A stretch of 36,843 nt of DNA from Candidatus Rokuibacteriota bacterium (GTDB taxonomy: Bacteria; Methylomirabilota; Methylomirabilia; Rokubacteriales; CSP1-6): contig VGLJ01000048.1 of NCBI GenBank assembly GCA_016866775.1, forward strand, positions 1 to 36,843, read 5' to 3'. A program made the translations under genes and the position numbers. The notes under the pieces were generated by a model. It was not told the origin of the DNA, ran no database searches, and saw only the letters and a list, made by a program, of their open reading frames with translations. This document shows positions 9,546-19,363 of the stretch, in pieces (the first letter of the stretch is position 1; each line of letters begins with the position of its first letter).

Positions 9546-10076
9546 CACACGCACGGCTACTTCCTGCGGCACCGCCCGATCACCACCGCGTACGGCAACG
9601 ACTTCGCGGCGTGGACGGCGGTGCAGGTCCGCGACCAGGCGCTCTCCGAACGCCTCGCGGTCGTGAACCCGTTCGAGTTCCCGTCGCTGGAGGCGCTGCG
9701 CGAGGAGCTGGTGACGGTCGTGCACGATCACCTGCGGCGCCTGCGCACGGTGCCGCGCGTCGAGATCGGCGAATCCTTTCACTTCCAGCAGTCGTACATC
9801 GTCGAGGTCGAGCTGGGCTCGCCCGCGACGACGCTGGTCGAGTTTCGCGACGGCCTCGCGTCGGTCGACGCGAGCGCCGTGTACTTCCACATGGTGGAGG
9901 CGCGCACGCGGCTCGGCCGGCGCTCCGGCGACTTCGGCGAGTGGATCCGCACGTCGCTCGGCCTCACCGACCTGGCGGAGCGCATCGAGCGCATCGACAC
10001 GTACATGACGAGCCTCGAGCGCGTGCGCGCGCGGGTGCTGAGCCTCGTGGACGCCGAGCTGGAGAGACAGCAGTGA
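9543..10076 (+). pseudogene. DUF5752 family protein, N-terminus missing
   Basis: In the frame ending at TGA 10074 a conserved protein can be read from about 9543 (IHTHGYFLRHRPITTAYG), but an in-frame TGA at 9540-9542 stands immediately before it and no start codon with a ribosome site is present. The text HTHGYFLRH, NDFAAWTAVQ, LSERLAVVNPFEFPSLEALREEL and FHFQQSYIVEVE matches what I recall of DUF5752 proteins, which normally begin about 45 residues earlier. The missing 5' part and the missing treY 3' part meet at one point, so a single deletion explains both. The function of the family is unknown. The C-terminal half is helical and charged. The treT-like gene follows after 46 nt. Confidence 0.7.
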
Positions 10077-10122
10077 GTGGACTGCCGAGCGGGCGGGCGA
10101 AGCCCGGGAGCCCGCGAGTTCA

Positions 10123-11336
10123 ATGACGACGGCGAGCCGGATCGACGACTATCGGCAGGTCGCGCCGCCCGGCGCGGTCGATATCATCCTGAAGCTCGCC
10201 GAGCACGTGCGCGGCCGGCGCTTGCTCCACGTGAGCGGAGGCCGCTTCGGCGGCGGCGCGGCCGAGGCGCTGCAGACGCTCGTGCCGCTGCCCGGCGACG
10301 TCGGCGTCGACACCGCGTGGGAGATCACCGGCGGTGACCCGGTGTTCTACGGCACCGCGACGGCGCTGCAGGCGGCGATGGAGGCGGCGAGCGCGTCTTC
10401 GACGACGAGGCCCTGAGTCACTGGATGGAGATGAACCGCATCAACGCCAAGAAGCTCCGGCTCGAGGCCGACGTGGTGATGGTGCACGACGTCCAGCCGG
10501 CGTCGATCATCGGCAGCCGGCCCAACGGCGGCAAGTGGCTCTGGCAGTGTCACTTCGACGGCTCGGCGCCGCAGCGCCGCGCGTGGAGCGTCTTCCGTCC
10601 GCTGCTCGAGCAGTACGACGCCGCGGTCTTCGCGCTGCCGCGCTTCGGCCGCCGTCTCAGCATTCCACAGTACGTGATCCAGCCGTCGATCGATCCCCTC
10701 TCGGAGAAGAACCGCGAGCTGCCGCCGCGCGAGGTCGCGCGCATTCTGCAGGCGCTCGCGGTCCCGCAAGACCGGCCCCTGCTGGTGCAGATCGGGCGGT
10801 TCACGCGCAACGCCGATCCGCTCGGCGTCGTCAACGCGTATCGGCTGGTCAAGAAGCACCATCCGGTGCGCCTCGTCGTCGCGGGCACGGCCGGCGACGA
10901 CCCGGAGAGCTTCCAGATCGTGGCGGAGCTCCGCCGCGCCGCCGAGCACGATCCCGACATCCTCGTGCGCGACCTCCCGCCCGACGCGCACCTGCAGATC
11001 AACGCGCTCCAGCGCGCGGCCACCGTCGTGCTCCAGAAGTCGGTCCACGAGGGCTTCGGGCTCGGCGCGACCGAGGCGATGTGGAAGGGCAGGCCGATCG
11101 TCGCGGGGTTCGCGGGCGGGCTGCCGCACCAGATCGTCTACGACGTGACCGGCTACACCGTCCACTCCGTCGAGGGCGCGGCCTTCCGCGTGCGCCACCT
11201 GCTCAACAATCCCGAAGTGGCCGCGCGCATGGGCGCCGCGGGGCGCGAGCTCGTGCGCCGCCAGTTCCTCGTGACGCGCCACCTCACCGACTACCTCGCG
11301 CTGCTCATCCACCTGACCAGTGGCAGTGCGAGGTGA
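10123..11336 (+). pseudogene. GT4 glycosyltransferase, trehalose synthase (TreT)-like, frameshifted
   Basis: TreT-type enzymes join a nucleotide-glucose donor and glucose to make trehalose. Two frames give one protein: 10123-10416 carries the N-terminus (DDYRQVAPPGAVDIILKLA, HVSGGRFGGGAAEALQTLVPL), and 10425-11336 the rest (WQCHFDGSAPQRRAW, PQYVIQPSIDPLSEKNREL, INALQRAATVVLQKS, EGFGLGATEAMWKGRPIV). The join restores if one base is added near 10384-10389 (GCGGC to GCGGGC), giving MEAGERVFDDEALSHWMEMNRINAKKL across the gap. The GT4 donor-site motif EGFGLGATEAMW is intact. The shift lies in a G/C run, so sequencing or assembly error is plausible. The start ATG overlaps the TGA of the shifted treY frame. 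If functional, GlgC beside it could supply ADP-glucose. Confidence 0.8.
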
Positions 11337-11366
11337 GCAGCGTCTCGATGCGAGCCGAGCGGTGAA

Positions 11367-12626
11367 ATGGTTCGAGAGATAGCCACGGTCGACGTGACGG
11401 GGCCGATGGACGAGCAGATCGCCCGGGTCGGCGGGTGCGACGTCGCGGTCGCGTTCCTCACGTGCAACAACGCCGACACGCTGCCGGGGCTCCTCGCCGC
11501 GACGGGCCGCGGCCTGGCCGAGCACGTCCCCGCGATGCCCGTCGCGTACGTCGTCGCGGACGCCGGCTCGTCCGACGGGACGCGCGATCTCTTCGCGTCG
11601 GCCGCCGTGCCCTCGGTCGTCATCACGCACGAGGCGCCGCTCGCGGAGCGTGTCGCGGTTCCGTTTCACGGGGTGCCGGGCCGCGGCAGCGCGCTGCGCG
11701 CCGCGCTCGGCGCGGCGCAGCGCCTCGGCGCGCGTGTCGTGCTGATCGTCGAGGCCGATCTCATCTCGTTCGCGCCGGACTGGATCGATCGCTTGACCGC
11801 GCCGGTGCGGGACCAGAAGGCCGACTACGTCGCGCCCGCGTACGCGCGCCACCGCTTCGACGGCACCATCACCAATCTCCTCATCGCGCCGCTCGTCCGT
11901 GCGCTCTACGGCCGCCGCCTGCGCCAGCCGCTCGGCGGCCAGCAAGCGCTCTCCGGCCGGCTCGTCGAGCATCTGCTCCTCCACCCGAAGTGGGATTGGA
12001 GCGCGCGCGAGCTGGCGGACGTCTGGATCCTCGGCACCGCCATCGCCGACGGATTCTCGGTGTGGCAAGCGTGGCTCGGACCGCGCATCATCCGCTCGCG
12101 GACGCGAACGACCGATCTGCCCGCGATGGTCTCGCAGACGCTCGGCGGCGTCTTCAGCGTCATGGACCGCCATCACGACCTCTGGCGCGACGTCCGCGCG
12201 AGCGAGCCGCTCCCGGCGGTGGGCGAGCCGATCCTTCCCGAGACCGAGCCGCGCGAGGTGGACGTCGAACGCATGGCCAGCGCGTTCCGCCTGGGCCTGC
12301 GTGACCTCCCCCCCGTGTGGGAGCACGTGCTCGCGCCGGAGACGCTCGGCGACGTGCTGAGCCTCGAGACCGACGACCTCGATCGCTTCCGTTTTCCCGA
12401 CGAGCTCTGGGCGCGCGTCGTCTACGACTTCGCGCTCGGCCACCACTACGCCGTCATCCACCGCGAGCACCTGCTGCGCTCACTCGTGCCGCTGTATCTC
12501 GGGCGCACCGCCGCCTACGTCCTCGCCGTCCGCGACCGCGGCGCCGCCGCCAGCGAGGCGGCGGCCGAGGCCGTCGCCCGCGCATTCGAGCGTCAGAAGT
12601 CTTACCTCGTGGAGCGCTGGACATGA
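11367..12626 (+). CDS. GT2-fold glycosyltransferase related to glucosyl/mannosylglycerate synthases
   Basis: A 419-aa GT-A fold enzyme. The N-terminus has the nucleotide-binding pattern AFLTCNNADTL and VVADAGSSDGTRD, the GRGSALRAAL loop, and an acidic metal-binding motif EADLISFAPDW. The signature YARHRFDGTITNLLIAPLVRALYGRRLRQPLGG is typical of proteins annotated as glucosylglycerate or mannosylglycerate synthases and of glucosyl-3-phosphoglycerate synthase relatives; quoted here as two adjacent blocks. The C-terminal half is helical. The substrate is not shown by sequence. It follows the TreT-like gene after 30 nt with GGTGA before its ATG, and overlaps glgE by 4 nt (ATGA), so it belongs to the glucan/compatible-solute operon. 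A role in making a glyceryl glucoside osmolyte or a glycogen primer is inference. Confidence 0.7.
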   Translation: MVREIATVDVTGPMDEQIARVGGCDVAVAFLTCNNADTLPGLLAATGRGLAEHVPAMPVAYVVADAGSSDGTRDLFASAAVPSVVITHEAPLAERVAVPFHGVPGRGSALRAALGAAQRLGARVVLIVEADLISFAPDWIDRLTAPVRDQKADYVAPAYARHRFDGTITNLLIAPLVRALYGRRLRQPLGGQQALSGRLVEHLLLHPKWDWSARELADVWILGTAIADGFSVWQAWLGPRIIRSRTRTTDLPAMVSQTLGGVFSVMDRHHDLWRDVRASEPLPAVGEPILPETEPREVDVERMASAFRLGLRDLPPVWEHVLAPETLGDVLSLETDDLDRFRFPDELWARVVYDFALGHHYAVIHREHLLRSLVPLYLGRTAAYVLAVRDRGAAASEAAAEAVARAFERQKSYLVERWT

Positions 12627-14617
12627 GCCCTCGCAACCCGACCGGGAGCACCGCCAAGCGGAAGCCGCGCGCCGCGCCGCCGGCCGCCGTGCCCGCGACA
12701 CGCCGCACCGTGATCATCGAGAACGTCGCGCCGTCGGTCGACGGCGGGCGGTACGCCGCGAAGCGCGAGATCGGCACGCGCGTCGAGGTCTCGGCCGACG
12801 TCTTCAAGGAAGGCCACGACGTCCTCGCCGCCTGGGTCCTCTATCGTCACGAGACCGAGACGGCGTGGCGCGAAGCGCCCATGCGCTTCGTCGACAACGA
12901 CCGGTGGGGCGGCGAGATCGTCGTCGACAGGCTCGGGCGGTGGCTCTTCACCGTCGAGGCGATGAACGACGCCTTCCAGAGCTGGCTCGCCGACCTCGCC
13001 AAGCGCGTCGACGCGAAGCAGGACGTCGCGAGCGAGCTGAAGGAGGGCGCGGCGCTCGTCGCGACGGCCGCGGAGCGCGCGAGCGGCTCGGACGCGCGGC
13101 GGCTCTCCGAGCACGCGACGCGGCTGGCCCGCGGCGACGCGAACGCCGCGCGCAACCCGGACCTCGCCGCGCTGATGGCGCGTCACCGTGACCGCAGCCA
13201 GGCGACGCGCTGCCCGATCGAGTTCCCGCTGCAGGTGGATCGCGAGCGCGCGCGCTTCGCCGCCTGGTACGAGTTCTTCCCGCGCTCCGGGTCGACCGCC
13301 GAGCGCTCCGCCACCTTCAAGGAGGCGCAGGCGCAGCTCGAGCGCGCGGCGGCGATGGGCTTCGACGTCGTGTACCTGCCGCCGATCCATCCGATCGGCC
13401 GCAGCCATCGCAAGGGGCGCAACAACACGCTGACCTCGAAGCCCGGCGACCCCGGCAGCCCGTGGGCGATCGGCGGGGCCGAAGGCGGCCACGACGCCGT
13501 GCATCCGGATCTCGGCACGATCGAGGACTTCGACGACTTCGTCGCGAAGGCCGGCGAGCTCGGCCTGGACGTCGCGCTCGACTTCGCGATCCAGTGCTCG
13601 CCGGACCACCCGTACGTGCGCGAGCATCCCGAGTGGTTCTTCCACCGGCCCGACGGCACGATCAAGTACGCCGAGAACCCGCCGAAGAAGTATCAGGACG
13701 TCTACCCGGTGAACTTCTACACCGAGGACATCGGTCCGCTCTGGGCCGAGATGAAGCGCGTGGTCGAGTTCTGGGTCGGCCACGGCGTCAAGACGTTCCG
13801 CGTCGACAACCCGCACACGAAGCCCGTCGTGTTCTGGGAGTGGATGATCCGCGAAATCCAGCGCGAGCATCCCGACGTCGTCTTCCTTGCGGAGGCGTTC
13901 ACGCGCCCGAAGATGATGAAGGTGCTCGCGAAGATCGGCTTCACGCAGTCCTACACGTACTTCACGTGGCGCAACGAGAAGACCGAGATTCGCGAGTACC
14001 TGGAGGAGATCACGGAGGATCCCGTCGCGGAGTACCTCCGGGGGAACCTCTGGCCGAACACACCGGACATCCTCCACGCCACGCTCGTGCGCGGCGGCCG
14101 GCCGGCGTTCAAGATGCGCCTGGTCCTCGCGGCGACGCTTTCCTCGCTCTACGGCATGTACTCGGGCTACGAGCTCTGCGAGCACGTGCCGGTCGCGCCG
14201 ACGTCCGAGGAGTACCTCGACTCGGAGAAGTACGAGGTGAAGGCGCGCGACTGGAACGCGCCCGGCAACCTGTCCGACTTCATCACGCGCGTGAACACGA
14301 TCCGGCGCGGCAACCGCGCGCTGCAGCTCTACCGCAACCTGCGCTTCTACCAGTCCGACAGCCCGCACATCCTCTGGTACGGCAAGATGACCGAGGACCG
14401 CGAGAACGCGATCTTCGTCGCGGTGAACCTCGATCCCACCGCCGAGCGCGAGTCGATGGTCGAGGTGCCGCTCGACGTCCTCGGCATCCCCGCGAACCGG
14501 CCGTACACGATGCACGAGCTGCTGAGCGACCGCACGTGGGAATGGGTCGGGCCGCGCGGCTTCGTGAAGCTCTACCCCGACGTCGACCCGGCGCAGGTCT
14601 TCCGTCTCGAGCGCTAG
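12623..14617 (+). CDS. glgE: Alpha-1,4-glucan:maltose-1-phosphate maltosyltransferase
   Basis: Extends alpha-1,4-glucan two glucoses at a time using maltose-1-phosphate from Mak (GH13_3). The 664-aa protein has a Pro/Ala-rich N-terminus (about 1-30), a beta domain (RTVIIENVAPSVDGGRYAAK), the helical insertion, and a catalytic barrel with VYLPPIHPIG. The nucleophile is Asp395 in FRVDNPHTKP, the acid is Glu424 in FLAEAFTRPKMM, and the third carboxylate is Asp482 in NTPDILH. These spacings agree with characterised GlgE enzymes. A C-terminal beta domain follows. The ATG overlaps the preceding stop (ATGA). The 3' end overlaps the convergent PIN gene by 4 nt. treS and mak, the other pathway genes, lie 1.75 kb downstream, separated by minus-strand genes. 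Confidence 0.95.
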   Translation: MSPRNPTGSTAKRKPRAAPPAAVPATRRTVIIENVAPSVDGGRYAAKREIGTRVEVSADVFKEGHDVLAAWVLYRHETETAWREAPMRFVDNDRWGGEIVVDRLGRWLFTVEAMNDAFQSWLADLAKRVDAKQDVASELKEGAALVATAAERASGSDARRLSEHATRLARGDANAARNPDLAALMARHRDRSQATRCPIEFPLQVDRERARFAAWYEFFPRSGSTAERSATFKEAQAQLERAAAMGFDVVYLPPIHPIGRSHRKGRNNTLTSKPGDPGSPWAIGGAEGGHDAVHPDLGTIEDFDDFVAKAGELGLDVALDFAIQCSPDHPYVREHPEWFFHRPDGTIKYAENPPKKYQDVYPVNFYTEDIGPLWAEMKRVVEFWVGHGVKTFRVDNPHTKPVVFWEWMIREIQREHPDVVFLAEAFTRPKMMKVLAKIGFTQSYTYFTWRNEKTEIREYLEEITEDPVAEYLRGNLWPNTPDILHATLVRGGRPAFKMRLVLAATLSSLYGMYSGYELCEHVPVAPTSEEYLDSEKYEVKARDWNAPGNLSDFITRVNTIRRGNRALQLYRNLRFYQSDSPHILWYGKMTEDRENAIFVAVNLDPTAERESMVEVPLDVLGIPANRPYTMHELLSDRTWEWVGPRGFVKLYPDVDPAQVFRLER

Positions 14618-15069
14618 GACGGCTCGGCGCGACCGATCACGACCGGACCGTCGCGGCGAGGCGCGATCTGAAATCGTTGGCGGCCGCGAATGCGATAGGT
14701 CTCGAAGTCGTCATGGTCGATCGTGAGGATTCGATTCAGCGACTCGCGCTGAGCCAATAGGACGAGAGTCGCGTCAGCGAAGTCCATGGGGCGATCGCGA
14801 TAGCGCTGCATCAACTCGTCCAAGACGGGCAGATCGACGTCCGTGATCGCGCCGATCGTTACAGCCCCGGACCTCACAAACCGCCACGCCGCTTCGGTGT
14901 CGCGACGTCGATCGCCAACGAGGTGAAAAAGTTCGGTGAGCACCGCGGTGGAGGTCAGCAAGGGTAGACGAAACTGCCGGACGGCATCGGCGCATGCCGT
15001 GTGCCATCGATCGCCGCGATCGATGATGGCCAGAATCGCGCCTGTGTCGATGAGGCCGCTAGCGACCAC
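14614..15069 (-). CDS. PIN-domain toxin, VapC-like ribonuclease
   Basis: A 151-aa PIN-domain protein. It starts SGLIDTGAILAIIDRGD, giving the first conserved Asp. The conserved acidic Glu is in STAVLTELFHLV, and DFADATLVLLAQ and ILTIDHDDF carry the later acidic residues. Toxins of this family cleave RNA when freed from their antitoxin. The GTG start at 15069 lies inside the last codons of the upstream antitoxin gene, giving an 11-nt overlap, the standard antitoxin-first arrangement. The 3' end meets glgE tail to tail with a 4-nt overlap. The C-terminal tail (RRDGPVVIGRAEPS) is a little longer than usual. Target RNA is unknown. Confidence 0.85.
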   Translation of the reverse strand: MVASGLIDTGAILAIIDRGDRWHTACADAVRQFRLPLLTSTAVLTELFHLVGDRRRDTEAAWRFVRSGAVTIGAITDVDLPVLDELMQRYRDRPMDFADATLVLLAQRESLNRILTIDHDDFETYRIRGRQRFQIAPRRDGPVVIGRAEPS

Positions 15070-15346
15070 GGCGGCGCTTGAACCGCTCTCGAATCACCAC
15101 CCGTCCGCGCTCGGCCCGATGCGGGTCCCTGCCGTCGATCAATCCGATCACTTTGGCGAGGGCCGCGTGACGACGAGCCTGCTCCGCGGCATCGCCATCC
15201 TCACCACCCTGCCGACTTCGTAACCAGTCGTGCGCGATCTGGTCGAGAAGCGTCGCGACACTGGATCGCGCGCGCCGTGCCTCGGCCTCAAGCGCGGCCT
15301 TGGTCGCCGGCGCCACGCGCCAGCTATACACCTCGCTCTTCTTCAT
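15059..15346 (-). CDS. Antitoxin of the PIN toxin, ribbon-helix-helix type
   Basis: A 95-aa basic protein whose N-terminus, MKKSEVYSWRVAPATKAALEAEA, looks like a ribbon-helix-helix DNA-binding fold: a short beta strand with alternating residues, then two helices ending in VATLLDQIAHDWL. The Arg-rich C-terminus (VIRERFKRRRGR) would wrap the toxin. It overlaps the toxin gene by 11 nt and its ATG is the last part of a perfect 19-bp palindrome, the expected autorepression site. The family assignment rests on pattern, length and partner. Confidence 0.75.
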   Translation of the reverse strand: MKKSEVYSWRVAPATKAALEAEARRARSSVATLLDQIAHDWLRSRQGGEDGDAAEQARRHAALAKVIGLIDGRDPHRAERGRVVIRERFKRRRGR

Positions 15347-15364
15347 GCACTACAGTGTAGTGCA
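15346..15364 (-). promoter_or_regulatory. Palindromic operator over the antitoxin start
   Basis: TGCACTACA-g-TGTAGTGCA is a perfect inverted repeat with 9-bp arms around one base. Its left end on the plus strand is the final T of the antitoxin start (CAT at 15344-15346). Read on the minus strand, TACACT (15359-15354) could be the -10 box with a weak TGGCAC (15383-15378) 18 bp upstream, which would make the mRNA leaderless or nearly so. The dyad covering the promoter fits dimeric ribbon-helix-helix autorepression by the toxin-antitoxin complex; the promoter assignment is inference. Confidence 0.7.
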
Positions 15365-15386
15365 TTCGCGGGTCGGCGTGCCACCG

Positions 15387-16204
15387 TCATCGGACCTGTC
15401 GCTGCGTCTCGTCGCGAAGGCGCCGGTACTGGTCGCGCGCGGGCAAGCCGAGCCGCTCCGCGATGCGCGCGGCGCGTTCATACGAAGCAAGCGCTTCCGA
15501 ATTGTGTCCCAGCGCCCGGTGCACGTCGCCGATGTTCTTCATCGTGTCCGCGAGACCGGGCTCATTTCCGACCGTCTCCGCGAGCTTGACGCTGCGCTGG
15601 TAATGGTTGAGCGCCTCCGCATAGCGGCCTTGCCGCAGATGAACGTTGCCGATGTTATTGAGGGTCTCCGCCTGCCCGGCTGGTCGCCAAGCTGTTCCCT
15701 GAGCTTGAGGCTCCGGGCGTGGTGACTGAGCGCCTCGAGGTAGCGGTCCCGGCGCTCATGAATGACGCCGATGTTGTTGAGGGTCCGGCCCTGCCCCGGC
15801 TCGTCGCCGAGCCGCCGCATGAGGTTGAGGCTGCGGTCGTAGTGGCTGAGCGCCTCCGCGTAGCGGCCCTGCTGTGCCGCCGAAGCTCGTGTACGCGCCG
15901 AGGACGACTTGCTCGGCGCCCAGGAGCTTCCCGATCTTGATAGCCTGCGACGGGTCGACGAGATCGGCGAGGGGCAACTTCTGCTCCGCGAGCATCTTGT
16001 AAGCTGCGCGCGCTCGACGAGCTGCAGGCCACGGATCGCGTGCAGCTTCGTCGTCACCGTCTCCGCGACGGACGGCCCCAGCCACTCCATTGCGGGATCC
16101 TTCGCGGTGTTGACGAAGTCCATCACCGCGACCCGGCGCACCTGCGCCGACGCGGGGAGTGGACACGACATCAGCGCCAGCATCAGCAACAGCCACCGCA
16201 CCAT
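15387..16204 (-). pseudogene. Secreted CsgG-like/TPR repeat protein, multiply frameshifted
   Basis: The start ATG at 16204 has GGGAG upstream and opens a signal peptide (MVRWLLLMLALMSCPLPASA). A CsgG/FlgO-like beginning follows (RRVAVMDFVNTAKDPAMEWL, GLQLVERAQL). The frame then breaks near 16000 (one base lost); the next frame gives YKMLAEQKLPLADLVDPSQA and GAEQVVLGAYTSFGG. Near 15875 the text jumps to QQGRYAEALSHYDRSLNLM, as if the rest of the first domain and the first repeats were deleted. A further shift near 15678 restores AETLNNIGNVHLRQGRYAEAL and DTMKNIGDVHRALGHNSEAL through TGA 15387. The repeats are TPR units of about 40 residues with LNNIG motifs. Similar repeats can be collapsed by assembly, but single-base shifts also occur outside the repeats, so the gene is probably dead or badly called. 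Function unknown. Confidence 0.75.
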
Positions 16205-16288
16205 GCGGACGTCTCCCGATACCGCAAGAAATGGTGGAGACGGCCGCGTCTTACGAGTCGAGCCGGATTCTACGAGATCGCAAGGCGT

Positions 16289-16318
16289 TGCGGCGCGGTT
16301 CGCACTGATGAGTAGAAT
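16289..16318 (+). promoter_or_regulatory. Possible treS promoter
   Basis: In the 164-bp divergent gap before treS, TAGAAT (16313-16318) is a good -10 match. TTGCGG lies 19 bp upstream, a longer spacer than usual. Transcription would begin near 16325, leaving a leader of about 44 nt. The ribosome site before ATG 16369 is weak (GAG). Confidence 0.35.
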
Positions 16319-16368
16319 TGAGGCGTGCCTGCGATAACCCTTCACGAAGTCAGCCGCCCACTTCCGAG

Positions 16369-18016
<1,648 letters not shown>

Positions 18017-18042
<26 letters not shown>

Positions 18043-19363
18043 GCCGCTCGCGGCGTGGCTGCCCGCGCAGCGATGGTTCGGGGCCAAGAGCCGCCGCATC
18101 GGCGGCGTCAGCGTGGACGACTCGATCGAGCTCGGACCCGGCACGCTCCACGTCGTGCGCGTGACGCTCGACGACGGCGACGAGCAGCGCTACGCGGTCC
18201 CGCTGCAGCCGGGAACGGCGATGGCGGACGCGCTGGACGATCCCTCGTTCGCACGCCATCTCGTCGGCCTCGTGCGCGACGAAGCCCGTGTCGCCGGCGG
18301 CGCGGGTGCCGTCAGCGGCGATCGCACGCGGGCGTTCCCCGCTGATCTTCCCGCCGACGCGGCCGTCCGCAAGATCGGCGGCGAGCAGAGCAACACCTCG
18401 CTGATCGTGGGCGGCGGGCTGATCGTGAAGCACTTCCGGCGGCTCGCGGCCGGCGTGAACCCGGAGCTCGAGATCACGCGCTTCCTCACCGAGGCGGCGG
18501 AGTTTCCGCACACGGCGGCGCTCGCGGGCTGGATCGACTACACGCCGACCGACGGCGAGCCCGCCACGCTCGCGGTCGTCCAGCGCCTCGTGGCGGACGC
18601 GCGCGACGGGTGGGAGTGGATGCTCGCGGCCATGCGCGACGAGCGCCGGCGCTCCGCGACGATCGCCGCGCTCCGGCGGCTCGGCGACGTGACGGCGAAC
18701 CTCCACCTGGCGCTCGCACGGGCCCGGACGCCCGCGCTCGCGCCGGAGCCCGTCACGGACGCGGACGTCGCGCGGTGGACCGCGTCGGTGATCGCGCAGC
18801 TCGCGGCCGCGCGGGCCGCCGCGCCCGCGCACGCCGCCGCGATCCCGGCCGTGACGGCCGAGCAGGTCAGCGCCGCGCTCGGCAGCGTGCGCGGCCGCGT
18901 CAAGTGCCGGCATCACGGCGACTTCCACCTCGGCCAGACCCTCTACCGCGAAGCCGGCGGTACCTGGACGATCATCGACTTCGAAGGCGAGCCGCTGCGG
19001 CCGCTCGCCGAGCGGAGGCAGAAGCATGCGCCGCTGCGCGACGTGGCCGGCCTCCTCCGCTCGCTCGCGTACGCCGCGGAGACCGTCCGCGCGTCGGGCG
19101 CCGGCGACTGGATCGAGGCGTGGGAGGGCGAGGCGCGCGCGGCGTTCGTGAACGGCTATTTCACGACGGCCGGGCGCGCGCCGTTCCTGCCGGACGACGA
19201 GGACGGGGCGCGACGCGCGATCGCGGCCTTCGAGGTCGAGAAGGCGGCGTACGAAGTCGTGTACGAGGCGGACAACCGCCCGAGCTGGATCGCGATCCCG
19301 CTGCGCGGCGTCGTCAGCGCCGCGACGGCGCTCCGCCCGGCGCGGGCGGCTGGGGCGGCGTGA
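18017..19363 (+). CDS. mak: Maltokinase
   Basis: ATP-dependent kinase making maltose-1-phosphate, the GlgE donor. The 448-aa protein begins with [17 protein letters not shown], the conserved cap of maltokinases. It continues with the ATP-lobe motif [21 protein letters not shown], the catalytic Asp302 in [13 protein letters not shown] and the metal-binding Asp321 in [12 protein letters not shown], followed by [18 protein letters not shown]. The start ATG lies inside treS in another frame, giving a 26-nt overlap. The last 50 nt overlap the 3' end of the convergent BamE-like gene, so the two transcripts are mutually antisense there. No lesion seen. Confidence 0.93.

Noticed and set aside
9534-9546. 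Adjacent GGATCC and GAATTC sites at the treY/DUF5752 junction as a cloning-vector scar
   Set aside because: The bases also encode the conserved GILNS of TreY, and no vector or linker sequence flanks them. Two hexamers in one place can arise by chance.
10089-10115. GC-rich palindrome before the TreT-like start as a REP element or terminator
   Set aside because: Short stems such as CGGGC-gaa-GCCCG are frequent at this GC content, no U-run follows, and no second copy was noticed.
16318-16368. Upstream TTG extension of treS by 17 residues
   Set aside because: The added residues are not conserved, and the TTG overlaps the probable -10 box; the ATG at 16369 fits the family N-terminus.
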